A DNA stretch of 64,000 bases from Rhizobiales bacterium 62-47. GTDB lineage: Bacteria > Pseudomonadota > Alphaproteobacteria > Rhizobiales > Xanthobacteraceae. Below the pieces are notes generated by a model. That model was not told where the DNA came from. It ran no database searches and was given only the letters and a program-made list of their open reading frames with translations. Below are positions 9,514-18,605 of the stretch, in pieces. Numbering within the stretch: position 1 is the first letter of the stretch; every line of letters starts with the position of its first letter. The DNA is taken from positions 62,001 through 126,000 of the forward strand of contig MKVX01000018.1 in the NCBI GenBank assembly GCA_001899255.1, written 5' to 3'. Made by a program: the position numbers and the translations under genes.

Positions 9514-11527
9514 TGCGGCGCTTCGCGCGCACCGAATCTTTCGCAAGCCGCCGAGCTATGTCGCGCAGCGGCTGATACGGGAAGCCGATTGCGAGCTGGA
9601 TCGCTGGTTGGCCCCGATCCGCGAGCGGCGCATGACGTCAGCGCGGCTGCTCGCGATAAGCGGTGCAGAGTCCATCGACGCGTTGTGGCAGAAGCTTCGC
9701 AGCAGACCTTACCCTGCCGTAACGACACCAATCGACGCGGCCTTGCTTGAAAAGCTGGAGCCGGGCGAGCGCGAACGCATTCTGGCGGCTGCGCAACGGG
9801 CTTGCGAACATACCGTCGACCTGCTTGGGACTGGACCTGTCTCTCTGGGAGACGAGATCGATTGGTCGCACGATCATCGCGTTGGGCAGGGCTGGCCGTC
9901 CGGGTTTGCGCGCTCGATCGACTATGTCAATCGCGATCGCCCCAGCGATGTCAAAGTGCCCTGGGAAATTTCGCGCTTGCAGTGGCTCATTCCCGCTGGC
10001 CAGGCTTACCTGCTCACCGGCGACGATCGTTATGCGTTGTCGGCGCGTAGGATCCTGCAGGACTGGATAGCCAAGAACCCTTTAGCATACACCGTCAATT
10101 GGTCCTGCACGATGGAGGCGGCGCTCCGGATCTTTACGTGGAGCTGGCTGTTTCATGTCTTTGCCGGAAGTACGTCCTGGCGCGACGAGAAGTTCCGTAG
10201 CGATTTCCTGGCGTCGCTTTATCTGCATGGCGACTTCACCCGGCGGCATATCGAGAAGGCCGACATCAACGGCAATCACTATACGGCCGACCTCGCCGGC
10301 TTGGTCATTGCATGCCTTTTCTTCGGCGACATGGGCGATGCGCCGCGCTGGCGCGAGATCGGCTGGAATGGCCTGCAGGAGGAAATCGACCGGCAAGTCT
10401 TCGCCGATGGCGTCGATTTCGAAGCCTCTTGTCCTTACCATCGGCTGGTTCTTGAGTTGTTTCTCTGGCCAGCCCTGTATCGGCAGGCATGTGGTGAAGC
10501 GGTGCCGGCGCCATATGCGGAGCGTCTCCTCGCGATGACGCGTTTCGTTGCGGCATACGCACGCGAGGATGGCAGCAGCCCTTTATGGGGTGACGCGGAC
10601 GATGCGCGCGCGCTGCCATTCGGCGGACAGAAGCTCGGCGATCATCGATATCTCATCGGTCTGACGGCCGTTGCGTTCAAGGACCCGGCGCTGGCTGCAT
10701 CTTTCAGCGGTTCGCGTTCCGAGTTGATATGGGTGCTCGGGCCGGAGAGCGCAGCTTCGCTGCCCATCGCGCCGGGCGCGGTGGTTCCGTCAGCGGCATT
10801 TCCTCAGGGCGGCGTCTACATCATGCGTTACCGCGATAGCCATGTTTTCATCGATTGCGGGCCGCTCGGGCTGGCTGGACGCGGCGGGCACGGCCACAAT
10901 GACGCGCTGTCATTCGAGGCCTGGCTCAACGGTGCGCCGCTGATCGTTGACCGTGGTTCCTACGTTTACACGGCGTCATTCGACGACCGCAATGCATTCC
11001 GTGCCACCGCTTCGCACAACACGCCTTGCGTCGATGGCGAGGAAATAAATCGCTTCGATCCGCAAAATCTGTGGTCGATGCAGAATGATGCGCGGGCAGA
11101 ATGCAAGACGTGGCTTAGCGATGACAGTCAGGATGTTTTGATCGGCATCCACCATGGTTATGAGCGAATAGGTGTGAAGGTCGAGCGCCAGATCACGCTC
11201 CGGAAATTGTCCGGTACTCTGGAAATTGTTGATCGCCTCAGCGGTGAAGGCGACCATGATGTCGTGATCCCGATTCATCTGGCACCCGGCGTCGAATATA
11301 GGCTGCAAGAGGCGAGCGTTTGTCTCCATTCGATGGGACAAAGCTTCGATGTCAGTTGGGAGGGTGCGAACTGGCAACTTGCCGCCGAACCGAGCACGGT
11401 TTCGCCAAGCTATGGCGTGAGATTGCCGACGCATCGCCTGGCGTGGCGCCGCATTGGTTCGTTGCCTGCGGATCTCAAGGTGACCATCGTACCGGCCACT
11501 AAGGCGCAACGATCATGCGATCGCTGA
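9500..11527 (+). CDS. heparinase II/III family protein (first copy)
   Basis: A 675-residue protein. The N-terminal ~330 residues look like the alpha/alpha-toroid of alginate/heparin lyases (repeated W and aromatic helices, NGNHYTADLAGLV near 257). The C-terminal part is the beta-sandwich Hepar_II_III domain with GRGGHGHNDALSFEAW near residue 460 and DRGSYVYTAS after it. No signal peptide is evident. Members inside polysaccharide clusters probably act on the nascent or misassembled uronic-acid polymer, or are inactive relatives; the substrate is unknown. The start ATG at 9500 lies inside asnB, and the stop overlaps the flippase gene, so the gene is embedded in an operon. A second, diverged copy lies at 16865-18604. 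Confidence 0.85.
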   Translation: MRLLDAALRAHRIFRKPPSYVAQRLIREADCELDRWLAPIRERRMTSARLLAISGAESIDALWQKLRSRPYPAVTTPIDAALLEKLEPGERERILAAAQRACEHTVDLLGTGPVSLGDEIDWSHDHRVGQGWPSGFARSIDYVNRDRPSDVKVPWEISRLQWLIPAGQAYLLTGDDRYALSARRILQDWIAKNPLAYTVNWSCTMEAALRIFTWSWLFHVFAGSTSWRDEKFRSDFLASLYLHGDFTRRHIEKADINGNHYTADLAGLVIACLFFGDMGDAPRWREIGWNGLQEEIDRQVFADGVDFEASCPYHRLVLELFLWPALYRQACGEAVPAPYAERLLAMTRFVAAYAREDGSSPLWGDADDARALPFGGQKLGDHRYLIGLTAVAFKDPALAASFSGSRSELIWVLGPESAASLPIAPGAVVPSAAFPQGGVYIMRYRDSHVFIDCGPLGLAGRGGHGHNDALSFEAWLNGAPLIVDRGSYVYTASFDDRNAFRATASHNTPCVDGEEINRFDPQNLWSMQNDARAECKTWLSDDSQDVLIGIHHGYERIGVKVERQITLRKLSGTLEIVDRLSGEGDHDVVIPIHLAPGVEYRLQEASVCLHSMGQSFDVSWEGANWQLAAEPSTVSPSYGVRLPTHRLAWRRIGSLPADLKVTIVPATKAQRSCDR

Positions 11528-12771
11528 AATATACTTATGCGGAGATGATCGCGGCGCGGATTCTCGCGATTGGCGGTTCGTTCGGCGTTGCCATTTTGAC
11601 GGCGCGAATGCTGGGCCCGGTCGATCGCGGGCGCTACTACTACATCATTACGCTCGCAGCCGTGGGCATGCAGTTCGCCTCGCTCGGAATTCACGTCAGC
11701 AATACCTATCTCGTGGCGCGGACACCAAGCCTGCTGCCGCAGATCATGGCCAATACAGTCTGGATCGCGCTCCTCGGCGGTGCCCTTGCTGCGTCAGGTG
11801 CTCTCATTTTCGATCTGGCGACCGGAACCTCTTCGCACGATTTGACGGTCGTTTTGACGTTGATGGTGCTGACACCATCGACATTGTTATTCATGTATCT
11901 GACCAATCTGGTCGTCGCGCTCAATCGCCCATCCGCATATAACGCCCTGATCATATTCGGCAGCCTGGCGTCGATTGTTCTGGCCCTCGCAGCCGCGCTT
12001 TTGTCGCCCACACTGGCGACATTCCTCTGGGCTGCGGTTGCCGGTTCGGTTGCAGCTTCCATTGTGGCGTGGATGGTCTTGGCAAAAGGCATTCAGGTGC
12101 CGCGGCTGTTCGATTCCGAGCTTTTTTTGAGCGGGATCACTTTTGCGTTGAAAGCGCACATCGCGACCTTGCTCGGATTCCTGATGTCGCGGCTCGGCAT
12201 TCTCATCATTCGCCAGTTCGGAAATTTTGGCGATGTCGGCCAATGGTCGATTGCCGTCCAGATTTCCGACGCGATCATGATTCTTCCGGCAACAATCAGT
12301 TTGCTGCTGTTTCCGTCGCTCGTCCGGGCCGATGAGGCAAATCGCAACCGGGAATTCAAGAGTACGCTGGTTCAGTTGAGCGGCATCATGGCCGCCATCT
12401 GCCTTGCTGCGACGGTGCTGGTTCAGCCTGTGTTACTCTTCTTCTTTGGTGCGGTGTATGCGCCTGCGGTTGCGATCTTTCATGCGTTACTGCCGGGTGT
12501 CTTCTTTCTGGCGGTTGCATCTGTTGCGTCGCAGTTCCTGTCCGCGCAGGGGTATCCCTGGTCCCAGGTATTGGCCTGGATTTGCGGAGCCGCCTTGCAG
12601 GCGGCCTTGTCCATCGTGTTGTTCGAGCGAATTGGAGTCGTGGGACTGGCCTGGGTTCAATCCGGATGTGCAACATTTGTCTGCATCTGGCTGCTGTTGA
12701 ATTGTTTGACTTATGTTCGACAGAAGCCATCGAGACTGGCCGATCCGATCGCTCCAACGATCGACCCGTAA
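11515..12771 (+). CDS. Wzx-like oligosaccharide flippase
   Basis: A 418-residue MATE/MVF-fold polysaccharide transporter with about 12 hydrophobic segments. The N-terminus has ILAIGGSFGVAILTARMLGPVDRGRYYY, which is the classic opening of Wzx/RfbX proteins. It probably moves undecaprenyl-linked repeat units across the inner membrane for Wzy-type polymerisation. The ATG at 11515 sits within the end of the heparinase gene (13-base overlap). It is the last gene of the tight series starting at 5707. Substrate specificity cannot be read from sequence. Confidence 0.85.
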   Translation: MRSLKYTYAEMIAARILAIGGSFGVAILTARMLGPVDRGRYYYIITLAAVGMQFASLGIHVSNTYLVARTPSLLPQIMANTVWIALLGGALAASGALIFDLATGTSSHDLTVVLTLMVLTPSTLLFMYLTNLVVALNRPSAYNALIIFGSLASIVLALAAALLSPTLATFLWAAVAGSVAASIVAWMVLAKGIQVPRLFDSELFLSGITFALKAHIATLLGFLMSRLGILIIRQFGNFGDVGQWSIAVQISDAIMILPATISLLLFPSLVRADEANRNREFKSTLVQLSGIMAAICLAATVLVQPVLLFFFGAVYAPAVAIFHALLPGVFFLAVASVASQFLSAQGYPWSQVLAWICGAALQAALSIVLFERIGVVGLAWVQSGCATFVCIWLLLNCLTYVRQKPSRLADPIAPTIDP

Positions 12772-12951
12772 CCTTGTTACCTGCGTTCCGCGGTTGCTCA
12801 TGGCTGAAGCATGATGGTAATGTGCCGACCGACTTTCCCGGTGAGAATTGCATCTCGCCGCGGATATCCAGCAGAGTGTTGGATTGCCGTAGCTGCAAAC
12901 TGTCTCTGAAATTTGGTTGCCAACGCCGCTTGCGACGATGCGAGTTCCGAT

Positions 12952-13506
12952 ATGACTGAATTGGCCACTGCGTCAAAGTCCGAGGTCGAAAATTTCTGGA
13001 ATGCTGCATCGTGCGGCGAGGTGGCTTATGCTCGGGGCGCTGACTTCCAGGCGCAGATGAAATCGCAGGCCGACGCGCGGTATCAGTTGGAGCCGTACAT
13101 CTATGATTTCGCCCGTTTCTCCGACGGTCGCGGCAAGAGCGTCCTTGAAATCGGCGTCGGCATGGGCAGCGATCATCAGCTATGGGCGGAGCAACAGCCT
13201 CTCCGGCTGTGCGGAGTCGATCTTACCGAGCGTGCCATCGCGTTTACATCCGACCGATTGGCGCTTTTCAGCGGGCTCAAGTCGGAGTTGCGGAGGGCCG
13301 ACGCCGAGAATCTGCCATTTCCTGATGCGAGCTTCGATATCGTGTACAGCTGGGGCGTGTTGCATCACACGCCAGATACTCAAAAGGCATTTGCCGAGGC
13401 CGCACGTGTTCTCCGTCCCGGAGGCGCTGTGGCCGCGGCGACTGCTGCAAGTCTTGACCCCATCGTTGGGTTTATATCTTCTCATCGAGGCGCGTCGTTA
13501 GCCTGA
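12952..13506 (+). pseudogene. class I SAM methyltransferase with internal deletion and frameshift
   Basis: The N-terminal 160 residues are a normal methyltransferase: VLEIGVGMGSD (motif I), then NLPFPDASFDIVYSWGVLHHTP, then RVLRPGG. Immediately after RVLRPGG the frame runs into unrelated sequence. In the +1 frame from about 13427 the DNA reads LWPRRLL...GLYLLIEARR and stops at 13501; this resembles the extreme C-terminus of the same family. The intact relative at 15845-16660 has about 110 residues between RVLRPGG and its own GWYLIARAIRP end. So about 300 bases seem to be deleted, with a frame change at the junction near 13420-13430. The residual 184-residue product would keep the SAM-binding core but lose the substrate half. 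The ATG at 12952 follows a GTTCCGAT stretch with no strong ribosome site. Confidence 0.7.
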
Positions 13507-13557
13507 ACTCGCTTCCAGCCGGAAAGCGACAGTGTCAGTTTTTAAGTTGGAGAGACG

Positions 13558-14424
13558 GTGGAACGATCTTGCCTTGTCGTCGGCAGTTCAAGCCAGATCG
13601 GAACTTGGCTGGTGCCGGATCTCGTGGCGTACGGTTGGACCGCCCATCTGATATCGCGCGGCATAGCGCGCCGCGCTGATGACGGACCCCGGGCTATCTG
13701 GCACGAATTCGATCTGGCCAGACTGGATCGGCCGTTTCCAAGTGTAACCGCAGACGTCTTGTTTCATACGGCCGGTATCGGCGCCATTTTGCCTTGGCTG
13801 GAACGGATTCGCTCGGCAGGTGTCTCTCGGGTTATCGCTTTTAGTTCGACGAGCCTCCTCACCAAGGCGAATTCCGACAGCGCATATGACCGGGAAATGA
13901 TCGCGCGGCTTGCCGGGTACGAGCAAACCTTTATCGCGACGTCGGAAAGGCTCGGATTGAACTGGACCATTCTGCGGCCAACCATGATCTATGGTGGCAA
14001 GTTTGGGGATCGTACCGTGATGGACATCGCGCGCGTGATCCGAAAGCTCGGTTTCTTCCCACTGCTCGGTCAAGCAAAAGGGTTACGACAGCCGGTGCAC
14101 GCTGCCGACCTGGCCAATGCCTGCATGCAAACGGTCGATTGCACTGCCGCCTTCAATCGGACCTATAATCTCGCTGGCGCAGAACGTTTGTCTTATCGCC
14201 ACATGGTGGAACGAATTTTCAAGGCAATGGATAAGACGCCTCGGTTTCTCCCGGTGCCCTTGACGGCTTTCGAGCTTGCCGTTCGCTTGGCAAACTTACA
14301 TCCCCGCTATCGCCATTTGACGTCGTCAATGGCAACGCGAATGAACCAGGATATGATCTTCTCGATCGAGGAAGCCGTCGCTGATTTTGGTTTTACACCG
14401 CGAGCGTTTTTGCCGCGCTTGTGA
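13558..14424 (+). CDS. atypical short-chain dehydrogenase / NAD(P)-dependent sugar epimerase-like protein
   Basis: A 288-residue extended-SDR-like protein. The glycine motif is VVGSSSQIG at residues 7-15, with FSSTS at the usual Ser position and WTILRPTMIYGG typical of atypical SDRs. The usual YxxxK catalytic pair is not seen after FSSTS; the nearest segment is AYDREMIA, which suggests a non-classical reductase/epimerase or a binding role. The start is GTG 13558 with GGAGAG six bases upstream. In this locus it may act on a nucleotide- or lipid-linked keto-sugar made by the WbpM-type dehydratase, but that is inference. Confidence 0.75.
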   Translation: MERSCLVVGSSSQIGTWLVPDLVAYGWTAHLISRGIARRADDGPRAIWHEFDLARLDRPFPSVTADVLFHTAGIGAILPWLERIRSAGVSRVIAFSSTSLLTKANSDSAYDREMIARLAGYEQTFIATSERLGLNWTILRPTMIYGGKFGDRTVMDIARVIRKLGFFPLLGQAKGLRQPVHAADLANACMQTVDCTAAFNRTYNLAGAERLSYRHMVERIFKAMDKTPRFLPVPLTAFELAVRLANLHPRYRHLTSSMATRMNQDMIFSIEEAVADFGFTPRAFLPRL

Positions 14425-14454
14425 ACGCTCGCATATGCGCGGTCAGTTGCCGAC

Positions 14455-15822
14455 CTAAGGGTAGGTTTCCCTCACTGACTGGGTTGCTGTGCGCGATCTG
14501 GCGAACAGAATTCGGATGGCTGCATAAGCCACAATCAAAAGCCCCCACCACAGGATGCCGTGATCGTAAATGATGGGTCCCTCAAACGGGAGCTGCGAGA
14601 AGAAGTAGCCTGTTAGTCCTCCCATGATTGTAACTGTCGCTGCAATATTGTTGGCCAGAGCAGGAATTGAGATGAACAATCCCAGCACAATCGACGTGAG
14701 TATCAGTTCGATCAACGCGCCGCTCCAGCCGCCCAGGGCATATCCATAGATGTGAACGGGTTGCGGCGTCGTGCCTCTGCTCGCGACATCCTCGCCAAAT
14801 CGGATGTCGTCTCCGAACATCTTGTTATAGATCAGGCTCGAAGGTTGGCAGGGATTGGTTTTTCTCTCGATGCGGTCGACAATCGTTCCGCATTTTTGTC
14901 CCTCCCTGGTGAATATTTCGAAATAGAAAGGGTAGGGCTGAGCCATGCGGTTCAACAAGGTGAACCCGAGCAGTGTCGAGTTTGCGAGGGCAGCCGACGC
15001 TGCTGCTCCAAGGAACTTGAAGGGCAGTTCGATTCGTTTTCCGCCCCGCGTAGGAGTGAAATCTGGCGGAGGCGTTGGAATGATCCTAAGAAGCGCAGCT
15101 GTAATGAGCGCGTAAGTCACGAATGTAGCGACCGATACGAGGATCGTTCCGATATAGGGCCGTCTTGGCGCAAAAGAGAAGGTCGCAAGGGCCAGTGCAA
15201 CATAGTAGATCAGCAATGGCCACTTCATGTTCAACAGGACGAGCAGGCATGTCATCAGCAGGAAATTGATAACTGATGCTGCAATCCAAAATCGTTCACG
15301 CCCACGAATGGCCCGGACAAAAGCGTAACACGCAAGAAAGATCAGTAGCGACTTGAGGGCCATTTGCGGCCAGTATCCGAGCCGTTCGAGAAGCTCGAAA
15401 CGTGATCTCACGGCTTCATAAACGTCGGATCCGTGCTCTATCAGCCCGACGGCATCTACACGCCAAAACGAAAAAATGACGTAGCCGTATAGTGCTGTCG
15501 TAATCGCGATATAGTCGAGCCGGGTGAAATCCTTGAATACAGCCGCGACATGCCTGACGGATGTGCCCGCAAAGCGCCGCGTCAGCAATGCAACCACTGG
15601 GGCGATTATGAATGGCAGTACGAGCAGCGAGAGGTAGCCGAAGCTGCCTGCGGTTTGGAAATCCGAAAGCGCGAAGTCGTCGATCGCGATCTGGCCGATG
15701 ACTTCGCCCCCTGGGATCATATAGATCAGGTTGCCAAGCACTGTCAGACAGAAGTATGCGCTCAGGAAGACAATGAGCGCCATGTTTTCGCGAACAGAAT
15801 CCCGAAGACGAGTCGCGATCAT
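14455..15822 (-). CDS. polytopic membrane protein, possible Wzy-like polymerase
   Basis: A 455-residue integral membrane protein with about 10-12 hydrophobic segments and one large hydrophilic loop (about residues 275-370) rich in charged and Cys residues (GQKCGT, NPCQPSS). The TM pattern with a big periplasmic loop late in the protein is typical of O-antigen/EPS polymerases, but no diagnostic motif is visible and sequence conservation in that family is very low. It is on the minus strand, against the rest of the locus, downstream of the methyltransferase at 15845, and is visibly AT-richer than the flanks. The name is therefore a placement-based guess. Confidence 0.55.
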   Translation of the reverse strand: MIATRLRDSVRENMALIVFLSAYFCLTVLGNLIYMIPGGEVIGQIAIDDFALSDFQTAGSFGYLSLLVLPFIIAPVVALLTRRFAGTSVRHVAAVFKDFTRLDYIAITTALYGYVIFSFWRVDAVGLIEHGSDVYEAVRSRFELLERLGYWPQMALKSLLIFLACYAFVRAIRGRERFWIAASVINFLLMTCLLVLLNMKWPLLIYYVALALATFSFAPRRPYIGTILVSVATFVTYALITAALLRIIPTPPPDFTPTRGGKRIELPFKFLGAAASAALANSTLLGFTLLNRMAQPYPFYFEIFTREGQKCGTIVDRIERKTNPCQPSSLIYNKMFGDDIRFGEDVASRGTTPQPVHIYGYALGGWSGALIELILTSIVLGLFISIPALANNIAATVTIMGGLTGYFFSQLPFEGPIIYDHGILWWGLLIVAYAAIRILFARSRTATQSVRETYP

Positions 15823-15844
15823 GCAGCGTGCCTGGTTAGGGAGC

Positions 15845-16660
15845 CTATGGTCGAATGGCTCGTGCGATCAGATACCAACCTGCGTATCGTCCAATTGTGT
15901 CGTAAATGAATCGCGGGACAATTTTGTAGATTGCCCCAAACTTTGAACTCGCGGGGAGGTCTTCAGGCGTACACTTGCGGCAAACGATCGATTTGATAGC
16001 AAATTGCTCCGAGGCGAGAATGGCGGCGACCTCTTTGCTTGAATAGACATTCACAATCGGCGCCGCATTGGCCTCGGTCGTCTCGATTTTGGACCGTCGC
16101 TCCGCCATGGTCTGTTTCAAGAATGCTCCAGTTAATAAGTGAATAAGCGTAACTCCGGCGTAAAATACCGAGCGCTTGTTGTAGAGGAGAACGACGAATT
16201 CTCCGCCGGGCCGCAATACGCGGTGAACTTCCTTAAATGCCTTTTGAATATCAGGTACGTGATGCAAGACGCCGTTCGAGTAAACAATATCGAATGTATT
16301 GTCTTCAAATGGGAGGTTTTCGGCGTCGCCCTGCTGGACATCAGGCGCGTAACCGAAAAATCCAAGATGCTGCTTCGTTCTGGCGACGTTCTCGGAGGTG
16401 ATGTCGATTCCAGAATAAACCGCGCCAGCTTGCATGAACTTGAGCGTGTCGTAACCAGGGCCGAAGCCGATCTCAAGCACGCGCTTGCCGCGAGATTCAC
16501 TGAAGGGAACAACGTCAGGCAGCCAAGGCTGCTCAACCGTATCTCGGAACGATCGCGCTTTTTCGAAGAAATTGATTGTTCCGGGAATCTCCCCCTTCGC
16601 TGAGGTTGACCCGGTCGGAGAGGCGCCCCAAGTCTTTTGGGCTTCCAGTTTGCCGTTCAT
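15845..16660 (-). CDS. class I SAM-dependent methyltransferase
   Basis: A 271-residue intact methyltransferase: VLEIGFGPGYDTLKF (motif I) near residue 62, ENLPFEDNTFDIVYSNGVLHHVP near 112-135, RVLRPGGEFVVLLYNKRS, then a ~110-residue C-terminal part ending GWYLIARAIRP. It is the same subfamily as the broken copy at 12952. It is the first gene of a two-gene minus-strand unit with the polymerase-like protein, and its start faces the heparinase-like gene across a 204-base divergent gap. The likely role is methylation of a polysaccharide sugar or lipid carrier intermediate. Confidence 0.85.
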   Translation of the reverse strand: MNGKLEAQKTWGASPTGSTSAKGEIPGTINFFEKARSFRDTVEQPWLPDVVPFSESRGKRVLEIGFGPGYDTLKFMQAGAVYSGIDITSENVARTKQHLGFFGYAPDVQQGDAENLPFEDNTFDIVYSNGVLHHVPDIQKAFKEVHRVLRPGGEFVVLLYNKRSVFYAGVTLIHLLTGAFLKQTMAERRSKIETTEANAAPIVNVYSSKEVAAILASEQFAIKSIVCRKCTPEDLPASSKFGAIYKIVPRFIYDTIGRYAGWYLIARAIRP

Positions 16661-16864
16661 TGTAGACTCTTCTATACAGGGGTGGGCAAACTATCCAACA
16701 AGCTATGTCGGAACAAGGGTTCGGTGGGCAGGGCAATCACGGTTGCCTCGGCTCCCTCAAAGAGGGCGAAGTAGGCCAGCCGCCGGAACTTGCTTAGCTG
16801 TGAGGCCTGCGTTACGAGGCTAGTCTGGCTCCGCTCGACTCGTGTCTAATCAGCTGTTCCAAGT

Positions 16865-18604
16865 ATGTTTCGATACGGCATGTCTCGCGCTTGGCGCGAT
16901 CGTGAGTCTTGGAACCTTCATCGGAAGTGGGACGACGTGCTGACCTTGCAGGATAGCTTAGGCTTAGGGCACGTCGGCCGATTTCTGCGAACGGTCAGGC
17001 ATCTGCGCGCGGGCCAGGTTGTCAATCGTGTGACTCGCCGGTTCACCCGACTACCCGCGCTGGATGGGCTGCCTCCAAAGCTGCGCCAGGCAGAGGGGAC
17101 TTGGCACAATTGCGTCGGGCGGCCGGTCAGCATGCTGGCGCCGAAGCTATTCCGCTTTGTCGGGCTCGATGCGGAACTCCTCACCGGGGCGGACTGGAAT
17201 CGAACGGGCCGCGCGAAGCTCTGGCTTTACAACCTGCACTACTTTGACGATCTGCGCGCGGACGGTGCGGCAGAGCGGGCGCCGTGGCATCGCGAGTTGA
17301 TCGAACGCTGGCGTGCCGATAATCCACCGGCGTCGGGTAATGGATGGGAGCCGTATCCGCTTTCGCTGCGGATCGTGAACTGGATCGCGTGGGTGCTGGG
17401 CGGCAACACGCCTACGGACAGCATGCTGCAAAGTCTGGCCGTGCAAACGCGAGTCCTGCGCACCCGACTGGAATACCATCTGCTCGGCAATCATCTGTTG
17501 GCCAACGCCAAGGCGCTTGTCTTTGCGGGATGTTTTTTCTCGGGCTCCGAAGCCGATGACTGGCTGCAAATGGGGCTCGCTTTGCTCGATGCCGAACTGC
17601 GCGAGCAAATCCTTGCCGATGGTGCGCATTTCGAACTGAGTCCGATGTATCATGCCATCATCCTTGAAGATGTTCTCGACCTGATCCAGCTCAGTCAGAT
17701 CTTTCCGGCCGCATTGGCCGCGAAACGACAGGCCTGGCAGGTTCTGGCGGCACGTATGCTCGGATGGCTGGCGGCGATGACGCATACGGATGGCGAGGTG
17801 GCATTCTTCAACGACGCTGCGGCCGGAATTGCCCGCGCCCACGCTGATCTTTCGACCTATGCGGCGCGCTTCGGGATATCTTCGGAGCACAAAGAAGGGC
17901 CACTACGGCAGCTTGCCGCCAGCGGCTACACGAGACTGCAAGCGGGACCATTCTGCGCAATCTTCGATGCGGCCGAGATTGGACCATCCTACCTGCCGGG
18001 CCATGGACATGCGGATGCGCTGGCTGTGGAAGTGTCGCTCGATGGGCGCCGGTTGATAACGAATGGCGGCACGTCGACATATGAGCCGGGGCAATTGCGC
18101 GATCAGGAACGCGCGACAGCGTCTCATGCCACAGTTGAAATCGATGGACACAGTTCTTCAGAGGTTTGGGCAAGTTTTCGCGTCGGGCGTCGGGCGCATC
18201 CATTTGGGGTCGCCTGTGGCGCGGCAGACGACAACGTGTGGGCCGAGGCCAGTCATGACGGTTATCGTTGGTTGCCTGGCAAGCCGGTTCATCAACGTCG
18301 CGTAAAATTATCACCGTCGACCGTGAGCATAACCGACCGTATCACCGGCGAGGGCGCGCACGCCGTGGTTGGCAGATTTCCATTGCATCCGACGGTGTCA
18401 TCGGTATCGCCGGAGCCGGACGGATGGCGTCTTGAGTTGGCAAAGGGGCGCGTTGTACGGGTCCGCGTCACTGGAGCGCAGCAGCATTTTCTCGCCGATG
18501 GATACTACGCGCCGGCGTTTGGTCAGCGACTGGCAAGACCCGTCTTGCAATGGCGATGCGATGGGCCTTTACCGTTGAACGTTGAAATGCGATTTGAGCT
18601 CTGA
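16865..18604 (+). CDS. heparinase II/III family protein (second copy)
   Basis: A 579-residue protein with an N-terminal toroid region (WLYNLHYFDDL near residue 119; NWIAWVLGGN near 175; GNHLLANAKALVFAG near 214) and a C-terminal Hepar_II_III beta domain with LPGHGHADALAVEVS near residue 378 and NGGTSTY after it. This is the subtype usually found in Wzx/Wzy capsule loci next to WbuB-like glycosyltransferases, as here. The true start is uncertain: ATG 16865 is used, but conserved sequence begins near VGRFLRTVRHLRAGQVVNR. There is no signal peptide, so a cytoplasmic or membrane-associated role is more likely than secretion. The end overlaps the next glycosyltransferase. Confidence 0.82.
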   Translation: MFRYGMSRAWRDRESWNLHRKWDDVLTLQDSLGLGHVGRFLRTVRHLRAGQVVNRVTRRFTRLPALDGLPPKLRQAEGTWHNCVGRPVSMLAPKLFRFVGLDAELLTGADWNRTGRAKLWLYNLHYFDDLRADGAAERAPWHRELIERWRADNPPASGNGWEPYPLSLRIVNWIAWVLGGNTPTDSMLQSLAVQTRVLRTRLEYHLLGNHLLANAKALVFAGCFFSGSEADDWLQMGLALLDAELREQILADGAHFELSPMYHAIILEDVLDLIQLSQIFPAALAAKRQAWQVLAARMLGWLAAMTHTDGEVAFFNDAAAGIARAHADLSTYAARFGISSEHKEGPLRQLAASGYTRLQAGPFCAIFDAAEIGPSYLPGHGHADALAVEVSLDGRRLITNGGTSTYEPGQLRDQERATASHATVEIDGHSSSEVWASFRVGRRAHPFGVACGAADDNVWAEASHDGYRWLPGKPVHQRRVKLSPSTVSITDRITGEGAHAVVGRFPLHPTVSSVSPEPDGWRLELAKGRVVRVRVTGAQQHFLADGYYAPAFGQRLARPVLQWRCDGPLPLNVEMRFEL

Positions 18605-18605
18605 C

